From NCBI GenBank assembly GCA_025506515.1, contig CM046443.1, positions 46,985,735-47,049,734 of the forward strand: a stretch of 64,000 bases of DNA, read 5' to 3'. Position 1 is the stretch's first letter; every line of letters begins with the position of its first letter. Positions 23,066 to 34,100 of this stretch are shown piece after piece. The notes under the pieces are model-generated. The model was given only the letters and a program-made list of their open reading frames with translations, was not told where the DNA came from and made no database searches. A program made the translations under genes and the position numbers. The DNA is from Flaveria trinervia. Its lineage: Eukaryota > Streptophyta > Magnoliopsida > Asterales > Asteraceae.

Positions 23066-25678
23066 GTTTGTCTTGAGTTGTTCTAGCACAAAAAATATGG
23101 TTAGTTACATTTGGAAACCCAAGCCTTATTGGTATTAGGCTCATCAAAAGAAGTTGAAGACAATGCAAGAGTAATTGATCCTATAGTCATGCTAGATGGA
23201 TCATTTGCTAAAGTTGATGAAGAACGTTCAACCACTTGGTCTTTCTTTGACTTCCACACCGCCTTTAGAAGCTTAGACTTGACCTTAAATACTTTAGAAG
23301 TTTTGTTGACTTCGGAAGTTTTGATGACTTGGCCTTCGGAAGATCTTGCTTTCACTGCAGGAGGCTTTAGTACTTCCTAAGCATTCCTTTCTTCCGAGAC
23401 CAAAGTTTCTTCTGAAGGCAAGTTCCCACTTGTCTTCTTATTAATTTTGGAGCTTCCGATGGAAAGAGATTTTCCTCTCGAAACTTTTTTCTTCTTCTCC
23501 AGACTCTTAGAGGCTTCTTTCTTTGTGATGCGGAGAGTACACTTTGGATTGTAAATACAATCTTTAGCAAGATGAGAGGTACTCCCACACATAACATAGT
23601 CCATTTTCTTCTTTCTAGGGGTCTTCTTTTGTGAACAAGGCTAAACTTGATCACTTTCACTCTCCATCTTCATCTTCTCAAATGATGTGGCAATTCTTGT
23701 GGGGTTAGAACTACCTTTGAAGCTTGATGGTTCATGTTGTACAGTAGTGGTGCACAACTTATCAGCCTTCTTCATAATGATGGGATGATTTGGACATGAA
23801 CTAGAACTCTTGTTGTTGGAGTTCAAGTTTGTGTCCTTAGTTTTAACCACTTCAAATCCTACAGAAACGAAGACTTGTTTCTGTGTAGAGTTGAATGTGG
23901 CCTTGATCTCCTAGGCCTTTCTTGCTTTTATTTTGCTCTTTCTAATCAAGTTCTCTCTCTTGGACTTGGTCATCCCAACAGCTTTATTCTCCTTAGAGGG
24001 ATGATGACCCTTCTTAGAATGCTCTTCTTCACTCTTCTCAGTGCCATCTTCATCATCTCCTCTTCATCCTCTTCAGTCAACGGGTCTATGAGGGGAAGCT
24101 CATCTTCCCAAGTTCCACACCTAGGAGATCTTGCAGACAAGATTATGTATGGAAGAGGTATCTCACAAGATCCTAGTCCCTACTTATTCTCATAACACAC
24201 TTTTGCATGCAAGGATGAGGATATCATGTTCTTGATGATCTCTTCTTCAAGAACACATTTTTCTATGTTGGCTTTGCTGATCAAAAGCTCATCCTAGCAT
24301 TCAGTCAACTTAGCTATGAAATCCTTAATCTAAGTCCTATAATTGGTGTGCTCATGTTTAAGAATTGAAATAGTTTTCTCTAAGTCCTCTATCTTTAACT
24401 TATAATCATTTTCAGCCTTTTTTGAAATTAGATTTTAAGATATTCAAGGACTCAAGATTAAATCTCATCTCTAAGTTGTAGGACCTATATCTATTAACTT
24501 TAGGAATATATTTAGGAGTGCAAAGATGTTCCAATACCTTGGCTTCATCGTGGTCAGCCATGAGTGCTTGATTTAGAGATGCATCTTCCACCTGAAAGCT
24601 CCAGTCAAAGCCTCCTTCTTCAACAGCAACTGCAGCTTGTTGCTTTGGCTTCTCATTCTGGGAGCTCTCTCAGTGTAGTTTGGTATGGCTTGAGTCTGGC
24701 CACCATTTGCTCTTGGTGCCTTGCACTCTCTAGCAAAGTGTCCCATTTGGTTACAGTTGTAACACTTTACCTTGATGTTACCCAACCCAAACTTTCCACT
24801 GGCTACATTGCAAGAAACTTCCTCCCTGTCCTCTTGTAGAACTTCTTGGCTCTGTGAGTGAGAAGAGCCATCTGTTGAACTATCTCCATATATTCTAGCT
24901 ATCTCCATATATTCCAGATCATCTAGATGAATACAGTCCAAGTCTTTAAGGGTGAAGAGAAAGTTGCATGTGGATTCATCAGCAGAGACAAAAGCATGAG
25001 AAGAACTTGTCTCTTTGAAGGGACCTCCTTGAGTGTAGCTTTCTCTTGGAGTCTCTTGGAAGGTGATGAATGGACCCTTTTGGGAGTTGTCAGGGTAGCA
25101 TATGAGATGATGTTGAGGTTCTATGCTATCCCTTTTAGTCACATGAAGGGCTAAACTCGTTTGATTGCTAGAGTTACCAAATGAATTTTGCATGTTCATC
25201 TCCATCTGGTAACCACTAAGAATACCATACAACTCAGTCAGAGTAAGAGTCTTAAGGTTCTCAGTCCTCTTGATAACAACAAAGTAGTGTGTCCATTGTC
25301 TAGGAAGAGGGGCATAAACTTCCTTAAAATGTCCTTGTTCTCAAGAGTTACTCCAACATCTATTAGAGTATCCATAATCTCAACATACCTAAAGTATTGT
25401 TGAGTCATGGTCTCACCTACTTTAAAGGTGAAGTTTTCAAACTACTGCTTAAGGAGATCCTTCTTCTTCTTGGCTTCAGTTGAGCCCTTATACATAAGCT
25501 TCAGTTCTTCCCATAGTTGCTTTGCAGTCTTGCATTTCTTGAAGCCTCTATAGATAGAGTTTGGAAGAGCTGTTTGAAGAGCTGCCATGGCTTTTTGATC
25601 AATCTCTATTCGTTTCCTGTCTTCATCTAATAAATTAGCGATAACCTTTAGAATTATACCACCACGAATAGCAGATGA
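23066..25678 (-). pseudogene. Sire-A gag: two zinc knuckles around a coiled-coil region
   Basis: Gag forms the particle. The N-terminal core (25442-25680) has KCKTAKQLWEELKLMYKGS, the UBN2/retrotransposon-gag wording. The first residues expected in the family appear to be missing next to the primer site. Knuckle 1, CYNCNQMGHFAREC, lies near 24720-24765. A charged heptad-like region (24300-24500) follows, readable as a coiled coil in Sire-B. Knuckle 2, CVMCGSTSHLAKDC, lies near 23545-23595. A Lys/Ser/Glu-rich linker (23101-23540) leads to protease. Two knuckles and a coiled coil fit the enlarged Sirevirus gag. Frameshifts and stops are present throughout. Confidence 0.82.
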
Positions 25679-25689
25679 GGTGCTTGATA
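25679..25689 (-). other. Sire-A degenerate primer binding site
   Basis: The minus-strand bases directly after the 5' LTR read TATCAAGCACC, which resembles the tail of the tRNA-iMet site (TATCAGAGC) with a deletion. It is weak, but it supports the LTR edge at 25690. Confidence 0.45.
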
Positions 25690-26570
25690 TGTAATTTAAA
25701 CTCGATGGAACAATGACGATGACACAACGACTTACATATATGTAACTCTGCAGGATCGTTAGAAGGGGTGAAGCCATTTTACAACACAACAACACAAGTG
25801 AGGAGAGTTCTTTAAATCACTAAACAGATCAAATAGGGAACTGGTTAACTATATAATAAGAGATGCAAAGAACACAAGTAAAAGAGTCAGAATAAAACAA
25901 CAACACGTATATTTGATTTTCAAGATTGCAGTATATTGTTTCTCAAGTTCTATTACAAAGTGTTACTAAGCATGTTTGTTAAAGTTACAAGTACTTGAGA
26001 TATGTATACTACATCCTACAGTCGGCTATACTTTGAAAGCCAGCTAGATACATAAAACTAGACAACAAAATCAAATATAGAGTCAAAAGGCAGATTGCCT
26101 TTTGACTAGTGACTATGACATGTCATAGCTCATATCCTAATTATTACAAAAAGGATAAAGTACATAAAGTAGAAAACTCAAACTCAAGACCTCAATGTAC
26201 AGTTTTGCAAAAGCATGGACCTTTTCACCAACTTGTAAAAGTTGGTGAGTCAAATAGAGTTGTAGCAGAAAGGTGGTCCAGCTTTATGGAAAAACACATC
26301 AGATAATAGCATGTACATAAAAGTCTTAAAAAAATTATGTCTTCATAAAATTCGCTTCAGAAGACTTTGTCTTTGAAGCTTCGGAAGACTTCATATTTTG
26401 ATTCGAAAGATATTGGTCTTGGTTTTGGAAGATTGTACACTTAGAGTATTTCTGGTGTGAGGTGTAAAACTTCCGAAGCATTTCTACTTCAGTACTTTAA
26501 TGCATGCATGCTGAGAGACTTTGGATGATTTGAATGTTTTGACTGCATCAGACTTGTTGGAATCCTTACA
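25690..26570 (-). repeat. Sire-A 5' LTR
   Basis: This is the partner of 587-1471, with TGTAA...TTACA inverted termini on the minus strand and CTTCGGAAG-like copies at about 26345-26480. The sequence outside (26571 on) is unrelated to the inside of the other LTR except for the first five bases AACTC. Confidence 0.85.
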
Positions 26571-26805
26571 AACTCTTTGTTGTACACTTAATAACACGCA
26601 CTTCAAATGCATAAACCCTACATGTACGTAACACTTAGTTTGTATATTTTGTAACATGTATTTACATGTATGTAACCCCTATTTTTCTATGGTTTTCATT
26701 TATAACATGCTTTTCTGGGATTTCCACCCTATACATATATAGGTATGTGTGTATAGATGTACACATATGTATAGATATATACATATGTGTATGTGTGTGT
26801 ATATA
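26571..26805. other. AT-rich flank with simple repeats
   Basis: Noncoding sequence ends in TG/TA-type simple repeat (about 26730-26812). No gene or element end is seen. It is the right-hand neighbour of Sire-A and the left target of the MITE. Confidence 0.6.
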
Positions 26806-26815
26806 TATATATGTA

Positions 26816-27428
26816 GGGGAGAGATTAAATAAGAACTAGTTTTTTTTGTGAGAATTCTAGGAACCAATCTCAACCATTAGTTCTCAATGGCAAAATTATA
26901 ATTAACAAAAACATATTTAAAAATTTTATAAATCAAAAATAACATACAAATAAAAAAGTAAAAACACAAAAATGTTCCCCTACTTTCCCTCTTTTATAAA
27001 AAAAATATAAAAAATATAAAAAATAAAAAAGATTCATGTTTTTTTAGCGAAATTCGTTTTACACATATGTAATATCGGATTTACACATGTGTAAATCCAG
27101 TACTACACATGTGTAATATTCGTATTTACACATGTGTAATATTCGTATTTACACATGTGTAAATCCAGTACTACACATGTGTATAACAATATTTACACAT
27201 ATGTAAACAACGGATTTACGATTTTTTTTAAAAAGTATATCAATATGGTACCGTTCGAAAGATAAACAAATACTGAATTTTATGGTTAATTTTTTTTGAA
27301 AAAAAGATGTCGTGAAAAAAAGTTATGAACATTTTAAAAAAAGGAAATGGCATGTGATAAAAAATAGTAGCTGAGATTAGGTCCTAGAGTTTTCACAAAA
27401 AATATTTGTTCTCATTTGAACCCTCCCC
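26816..27428. mobile_element. Mutator-like MITE (613 bp)
   Basis: Terminal inverted repeats of about 60 bp start GGGGAG at 26816 and end CTCCCC at 27428. Both arms can be matched through the CTAGGA(A)CC and AATCTCAGC/ACC blocks. A 10-bp direct repeat TATATATGTA flanks the element at 26806-26815 and 27429-27438, the size expected for Mutator-type transposition, though the site is itself AT-rich. The centre (27055-27220) is packed with ACACATGTGT palindromes. No coding capacity. Confidence 0.75.
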
Positions 27429-27437
27429 TATATATGT

Positions 27438-27438
<1 letters not shown>

Positions 27439-27532
<94 letters not shown>

Positions 27533-27634
27533 ATATATATATATATATATAATATATTATATATATATGTGTATATATATATATGTATATATATATGTGT
27601 ATATATATACGTGTATGTATATATATGTATATAT

Positions 27635-27668
<34 letters not shown>

Positions 27669-27736
27669 ATATACGTATATATATACATCTATATATATGT
27701 GTATATATATATATATATTTTTATACATATGTATAT
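27439..27736. repeat. TA microsatellite, left part
   Basis: A long (TA)n tract is interspersed with GTATATAC/ATGTATAT variants. Long frames of Ile/Tyr repeats on both strands are only translations of the repeat. It is continued at 29412-29688 on the far side of the GypC solo LTR. Confidence 0.95.
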
Positions 27737-27980
27737 TGTAAGACCCCGTTCTCGGGACGCCATAGCTGGTCAATCATCGCACATAAAATATATAATTTTA
27801 TTAACTTTACTAAAATCATGCAGCGGAAACACTTTAAACAAACATTTCATTTCTTTTAAATAAACACTTTTGCGAAATAATAGATCATCCATTACAAAAT
27901 ATAGTTCGTTCGTATTACAATGCAAAAACGTTATACAAAAGAATGCCATCCAAAAAAATGCCAAGTAGCTTCCCCGTGTT

Positions 27981-28140
27981 AAAACCTCTTAAAATCTCGG
28001 TCATTAAAATCGTATATTTAGTATGCATTTCCAGCCCCAAACTAGTTCAAAATCGATCTTCTTGTAAAAACCTCTTAAAATCTCGGTTATTTAAATCGTA
28101 TATTTAGTATGCATTTCCAGCCCCAAACTAGTTTAAAACC
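27981..28140. repeat. 86-bp direct duplication in GypC LTR
   Basis: Two head-to-tail copies of about 86 bp begin near 27981 and 28067 (shared phrase CCTCTTAAAATCTCGG), with a few substitutions. It lies on the 3' side of the exon-2-like segment of the LTR. Confidence 0.88.
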
Positions 28141-28261
28141 TTTAAAATAGGGGATCTAGAACTCATCTGGACTCGATGAGTAGCTTCTCAATCAAGCTTT
28201 CAAAGTAGGGGTTGCACTACACAGCCTGCAAATAAGTTATCACTAAAAGGAGTTAATTTCT

Positions 28262-28752
28262 ACCTAATTTCGCTGCTAATTTCGCTGCCAGACAAGCAGT
28301 TTCGCTGCTAGTTTCGCCAGCAGTTTCACTGCTAGTTTCGCCGGCAGTTTCGCCGGCAGTTTCGCCGGCAGTTTCGCCGGCAGTTTCGCCGGCAGTTTCG
28401 CCGGCAGTTTCGCCGGCAGTTTCGCCGGCAGTTTCGCCGGCAGTTTCGCCGGCAGTTTCGCCGGCAGTTTCGCCGGCAGTTTCGCCGGCAGTTTCGCCGG
28501 CAGTTTCGCCGGCAGTTTCGCCGGCAGTTTCGCCGGCAGTTTCGCCGGCAGTTTCGCCGGCAGTTTCGCGGCAGTTTCGCCGGCAGTTTCGCCGGCAGTT
28601 TCGCCGGCAGTTTCGCGGCAGTTTCGCCGGCAGTTTCGCCGGCAGTTTCGCCGGCAGTTTCGCCGGCAGTTTCGCCGGCAGTTTCGCCGGCAGTTTCGCC
28701 GGCAGTTTCGCCGGCAGTTTCGCCGGCAGTTTCGCCGGCAGTTTCGCCCAAC
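28262..28752. repeat. 12-bp GTTTCGCCGGCA tandem array
   Basis: About 34-35 nearly perfect head-to-tail copies of GTTTCGCCGGCA span 28335-28752, each holding the palindrome GCCGGC. Two units (near 28563 and 28611) are one base short. Degenerate GTTTCGCTGCTA-like copies flank it from 28262 and trail to about 28870. Two overlapping frames translate it as AKLP or GETA repeats and are not genes. It sits inside the LTR interval bounded by the splice-like signals. Confidence 0.97.
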
Positions 28753-29411
28753 TTTTGTTAGAAAACCATGTGTGCGAAACTACCTGCGAAACTATAGTTT
28801 CGCAGGAAGATCCACAGTTTCGTTGGTCGAACAACTAATTTCGCTGGATGAACACCCAGTTTCGCATAACGGGTTGAATAATATGAACCAACCCAATTTT
28901 GATCCAAAACCTCAATCTTTTACATCCAAAACCATGGTTTATCACCCAATAAGCTATATCTAAGCTTCTTACATGTTTTCTTACACAAAAACGTGAGTTT
29001 TGGGCGAATCTTTGCCACTTTCAAAAACCCCAAACCTAGAATCGGGGTTTACATCAAAAGCAACGATTAAATGATGCTTCTTACCTGGATTCGTGGTGTT
29101 TTCTTGTTGTTTGGATGCCCACGAACACCGATCTTCAATCCCGAGATCAACCGAGCCTTGAATCTTCAATTTTCTCGACTTTCTCTCTCTACTCTCTCTC
29201 TCTAGAACTAGAGTGTTAAGTTTGCAAATGAGAGCTACTCAAATTGATTCGTTTATATGTATTGGGCGTTCCCGGGACCTTAAACACGCCAAACACATAC
29301 CCCGCAAATTCTTCTCGATCTAAAACCCATATCCATCTATTTTTATTAAATGATATTGTCTAAGCCCATTATTATTATTTGGTTCGCTTAGACATTATTC
29401 GGGGCGTTACA

Positions 29412-29434
29412 TATATATATATGTATATATATAC

Positions 29435-29479
<45 letters not shown>

Positions 29480-29606
29480 CAAAAATATATATATATACAC
29501 ACATATATATATACATACATATATATATAAATATATACATACATACATACATACATATATATATATATACACATATACATATATATAAATATATATATAC
29601 ACACAC

Positions 29607-29688
<82 letters not shown>
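29412..29688. repeat. TA microsatellite, right part
   Basis: (TA)n and (CA)n tract with TACATACA variants, the other half of the microsatellite split by GypC. Ile/Tyr-repeat frames here are artefacts. Confidence 0.95.
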
Positions 29689-29691
<3 letters not shown>

Positions 29692-30221
29692 AAAGAAGGT
29701 TTTAAGATGACACTTGGCAAAATTCTAAACTATCTAAATTTAATTTTCCCGCTTTTCTCTCTTATTAAATAACTACATCAAATACTAAATATATTATTTA
29801 CTTCCTTTTGAGATTAAAAATTATTTCTCAATAAATTAATAAAGAGATGGTTTAACAAATGTTAAACAAAATTATAAAATTATGAAAATTTTTAAAACAA
29901 CAAACACTTTTAAAAATATGAAACATTATAAAATGTTTTTATTAATTTTTTTATAAAATGAAATAACTTAAATTATGAGTCAAAATAAGAAAGTTTTTAG
30001 TGTTTATATTTTTTAAAACGGTTTGTTTTGGAACAAAATATTTATTTAAAAAAGCAATACGGGTTTAAAAACAAAAGTTTAAAACAATAATATCAAGTTT
30101 GATTACTTATATTCTTACTCATATGTAATTTCAATCATATTGTTTTACAATTAATAAAATTTTAAATCTAATTATTTAATATTTTATTTATTCTACCCGT
30201 GTAACACATGAAATATTACCC
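29689..30221. mobile_element. Possible non-autonomous Helitron
   Basis: The left part reads ATAATAAAAGAAGGTTTTAA followed by GATGACACTTGGCA, wording I associate with plant Helitron 5' ends. The right end has CCCGTGTAACACATG (about 30198-30212), an imperfect terminal hairpin, and CTAA just before a TATA stretch near 30222, fitting the CTRR-terminus and A/T target rule. The 5' TC terminus is not distinct in the TA tract. The interior is AT-rich and noncoding. Low-confidence call. Confidence 0.4.
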
Positions 30222-30233
30222 TAATATATATAT

Positions 30234-31052
30234 TGCAAGACCGTTAGAAGGATGCAATGCATTTTTACAACACAACAACACAAGTAGAGAGTATTCAATA
30301 ACACATAACAGATCAAATGGGGAACTAGAAAAACCCGTTTATATGAGAGCTAAGAAACACAAATAATAAAGAGACAGAACAAGAATAGAACAACACAAGT
30401 ATTTGGTTTCCAAGGATGATGTATATTTATCTCTAGTTCCTTACAAGTATTTACAAAAGCAATGATAATAAGATACAAGGACCAGAGATACTTATACTAA
30501 ATTTTACAGCCATCAATACTTTGAAAGCTAGCTGGTTACATGATCTAGACAACAACAAAATCAATATAGAGTCAAAAGGCAGATTGCCTTTTGACTAGTG
30601 ACTATGACATCTCATAGCTCACATCGTAATATATTACAAAAAGGATAAAAGTACATAAAGTAGAAAGTACAGACTCAAGACCTCAATGTACAGTTACCAA
30701 AAGCATGGACCTTTCACCAACTCATGTAAAGTTGGTGTATAATCAGAGTTTCAGCGAAAAGGTGGTCCGGCTTTATGATAAAGGTACATCAAATAATAGC
30801 ATATGTTAAAACATTTTAGGAATAAATCTGTCTTCAAGAGTTGGCTTCGGAAGACTTTGTCTTTAAAGCTTCGGAAGACTTCATGTTGGGCTTCAAAAGA
30901 TATTGGTCTTGGCTTCGGAAGATTTCACACTTAGAATGTTTTCTAAGGAAGAGTGTGAAACTTCTGAATCATTCTACTTCAGTACACATATGCATGCATG
31001 CAGGAGAGACTTTGGATGTTTTGGGTTGCATCAGCTTATATGAAACCTTACA
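30234..31052 (-). repeat. Sire-B 3' LTR
   Basis: This matches the Sire-A LTR from the TGCARGAYCGTTAGAAGG block to the CCTTACA terminus. It has the CTTCGGAAG cluster at about 30840-30920. The low-coordinate end may be short by about 60 bp compared with Sire-A, next to the candidate Helitron. Confidence 0.8.
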
Positions 31053-31065
31053 AACTCCCCCTAGG
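31053..31065 (-). other. Sire-B polypurine tract
   Basis: On the minus strand the run AGGGGGAGTT lies directly before the 3' LTR, as in Sire-A with one additional G. Confidence 0.75.
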
Positions 31066-31178
31066 CTGATGCTACCAAAACACTTGAAGACTTTATATAT
31101 CAATAATCCTCATCATGATAATGACCATCCCTTTCTTCATAAGATGATCAGGATCACTCAGACTCTCATAGTTTCTTC

Positions 31179-34100
31179 TTATATCAAAGAGATCATGCAG
31201 AGGTAGATTGAACATGTCTTGCCATGTGTAGACATCTTTAACACCTTGTCTCTGATGACGTGCCATCTTTCTGGATTTGTAGTGTATGTCAAGGACAAGA
31301 TGGGTCTGCCCGATGCTAGAGGATCTACTTGAATTGGAGTTGGTGTAGCTTCCTCTTGTTGCACATTCTCAGGATGTTCTGACTCATCCTAAGGTTTGGA
31401 GATGGATGTCTCTTTCTTCTTCTTCTTTGGCTTTGGTTTAGAGGTCATCCTTTTTCTCCTTTCTTGAATCTTTTAACTGTGAAGACTAGCCTGCAGCACC
31501 TTGTTGATCTTCTTTGTCTTTCTTAGTTGGGTCTTCCTCTCTCACAGGTTTAGATTGTGAGGGGACAGAACCCTGCTATGGATCAGAAGTAGAAGCTTGT
31601 TGATACTCAGTAAGAGATTCAGGTTGTGTTGTCTCAAATGGTTCAACCATAACCTCCACTTCTTGAGGGACCTGACTTGGTGGGGAGTGTAAGTCAACTA
31701 GTTCTCCTCTTTGAATCTTCTGCTTGATCACCCTTATATGCTCATCCATAGTGGATAGAGACATAGGGCCAAGTCTCCTTCTAGAGAATCCATACAGCTT
31801 CAAAAAGCTCATCATCCTCTATCTATGAGCAGACTTCTTCATACTCTTCAGGATGATGGCTCTTGACTTTGTAGCTTCTTCCCTTAACCTTTTCTTTGTG
31901 ATTTTTCTTTCTTTGGTTACTTCAAGTTCAAGCTATTTGAGATAATCGAACTCAATGTATTCAAAGGATAGGGGAAGAAGTACATCTATCTGATAGAGGC
32001 ATGACTCAGGTTGTTGATCATTTTGATCCTATTAGTTTCTTTGTCTACCTGAGGTTCTTGTGGAGCCACATCCTCTTGTACAGGACTTTCTTGAACTAGG
32101 GAGAAGGTAGGCACATGCTTGTAAAGTCTTTTCTATCTTCTTTCTTCTTTGATTTGAAGAAGTAATTTTGCATCCTCTGCCTCCTTTCTTTCCTTTGACA
32201 ATTCCATATCAGCCAGTTCATTTAACTCATCTAAGGGGAGGGAGATGATATTATCAATATCATAGTTCCTAGTCTGTAAATAGTTTATCCTAACTGCCCT
32301 CAACTTATCATCCAAAGTGTTTCTCCTAAGGGCATCCCTGATAGCAGCTTCCATGAATCTTACAGACCCAGTAGAGGAACTTTCTCCCCTTAGCTTCCTC
32401 TTCTTCTCTCTTTCTCTCTCCTTCTTAATTTCCTCAGATGACATTTTCCTTTTCCCTTTATCACTCATAGACCTTTGTGGCTCAGGCTGGAGAGAGCTTT
32501 GGCCTTCATTGCTTGGTGTAGCTTCTAAGCTCCAGCCAGAGAGAGGTTATGATGTACCTTCACAACAGGTGCTTCACTGAGGGAATGAATTGCTAAAGTA
32601 GTTATGGATGTGACAGGGCTCTCAGGCTCTTGTACTAGGCCTTCAGTCAAGGTTTCCCCTTTAAAGCTAATCTTAGGGTCTGCCTCAACATCCAGTTGAC
32701 CAATAGTATTACTTGATTGCCTTTGTCTCCTTCTAAGTCTAAACTCTTTTGTAATTCTGTCTTGTATCCTTTGAGCCAACCTATCAACTTGTCTAGATTG
32801 GCTTGGGTTGACAAGTGGCATGCTGATAAGGTCAAGACCTTCATAGTAGTTCAAGGTATGAAAGTTAAAGACTTCTTGCTACCCTTGAACTCTTTGACGA
32901 ACGAGGGCTCTTCTGTTGGCATCATACATCAACCCTATGATTTAGTTGGAAGCTCCTTGAGGTGGAGATGACACTACCCTTGATATCCTTTCCTCAAAAA
33001 GACTCTAAATGAAAGAGTCTATAGATTCCACATCAATGTGAACTTAAGGAAGTTGCTGAGTATGAACAGTTGCAAGTGAGGATGGTGAGTCCTTAATATT
33101 CGTACTCTGTGAGGAACTCCTAGGTTTTGTGTCTGTGATGACTTTCTCCACATTTTTGGTAGCATCACCTACTTGCATAGGTGAGTTAGAGGTTAGATCA
33201 ATCACATTCATAGGTTCTTGTGTTCCTGGTTGAGCTCTTCTTAAAGGTCTCCCAGCTAGTTTGTCCTTGAGATAAGATATCTCAAGTTGCTGATCATTGA
33301 CCATGTTTTGCAAGGTAGTCACCTGAGATTCAAGGTGACAAACCTTAGGGACTAGATAGGTGCGTGTTTTTGATAGTTTTTGCACTTTTAGTCACAGATT
33401 CCCCTCACCTTAATTAGAAGAATCATTGGGGGATGACAAAATTGGACCAAAGGCTTCTCTCTCACCACCAGCTTGGAGTTCTTGGATGCTGGTTTTCCTC
33501 TGCTCAATGACAGCTTCAGTTGAAGTGTCAATGGGCTGAGTTGCCATGGTTGAGGTCTTAATTATGTAATCACTTGCTGAAGTGAGAGCCTCTTCCATAC
33601 GGATATCCTAAACAGGTTCAGAAGTATCCATCTGAGTAATAGGTGACTGATGTGGGCTAGACATAGGTGAGTTAGGAGCACTCATCTCTCTTTGAGTAGG
33701 GGGAGGAATAGAGAGACTCTTGATACTCACTGAAACCTAAATCTTCATTAGTATAGAAGTCAAGGTTGGGAATTGGTTGGTTTAAGTCTAAAGGCTAGGG
33801 ATGGTAGTTGTCCCCTGAAGGTTGTTCATCTAAGTGTGTAAACTCAGAATGAAGGCTTAAGATTGTTGGGCTTGTGAGCTCATCAGTCTAAGCATGAGAA
33901 GCCTCAGGACAGATAGTTGAAAGGATGGGAGTGGTTTGCTCCTCAGGAGAAGTAGGAGCTCTTGATTCCACTTCTTCCTATGTGGGTAGTGATGTGGGAG
34001 CCTAGACAGACTGAATAGCTTGTGCACAGGTTCGCTTGAATCTTCTTTGGTAAGTAATGGTGATTTGGGGCTGTTTTGATGGTTGAGATGGAGAAGGTGT

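Larger units (their letters stand above)
587..26570 (-). mobile_element. Sire-A: Sirevirus-like Ty1/copia retrotransposon split by three insertions
   Basis: Reading the minus strand from 26570 down gives a 5' LTR, a degenerate primer site, gag with two zinc knuckles, protease, integrase, RT, RNase H, a spacer, a long extra ORF, a polypurine tract and a 3' LTR. The copia order (integrase before RT) and an extra ORF after RNase H are hallmarks of the plant Sirevirus lineage. Sire-B supplies an independent copy, and its sequence continues across each Sire-A insertion point, which is how I placed the interruptions at 3769-12262, 12350-16816 and 18366-19341. Without them the element is about 12 kb. 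I see no target duplication: the five bases outside each end are not the same. The coding regions carry many stops and frameshifts, so this copy is dead. Confidence 0.85.
27737..29411 (-). repeat. GypC: solo LTR of a Ty3/gypsy element in a TA microsatellite
   Basis: On the minus strand this 1675-bp unit starts TGTAACGCCCCGAATAATG and ends ...CGGGGTCTTACA. The last 60 bp closely match the LTR ends of GypA and GypB, including TGATTGACCAGCT. TATAT flanks both sides, compatible with a 5-bp target duplication but uninformative in a TA tract. It contains an AGGTAAGAA donor at about 29087-29079, a TATTTGCAG acceptor at 28234-28226, an 86-bp direct duplication and a 12-bp tandem array. No internal coding sequence is present. 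Confidence 0.87.

Noticed and set aside
26571..26805. Cellular promoter or gene end right of Sire-A
   Set aside because: AT-rich simple-sequence DNA with no open frame or recognisable transcript features.
27393..27863. Long Ile/Tyr-repeat reading frames on both strands
   Set aside because: They are translations of a TA microsatellite, read equally in several frames, with no start context or conserved domain.
28262..28752. CRISPR array
   Set aside because: Units are contiguous 12-bp repeats without unique spacers, in a plant-type retrotransposon context.
28253..28834. 193-codon frame of KLPA/GETA repeats that could look like a repeat protein
   Set aside because: It is the 12-bp array translated. 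A second overlapping frame is equally open, and one-base unit losses shift the frame in mid-array.
29375..29720. Further Tyr/Ile/Val-repeat frames
   Set aside because: Same TA/CA microsatellite on the other side of GypC; an artefact of repetitive DNA.
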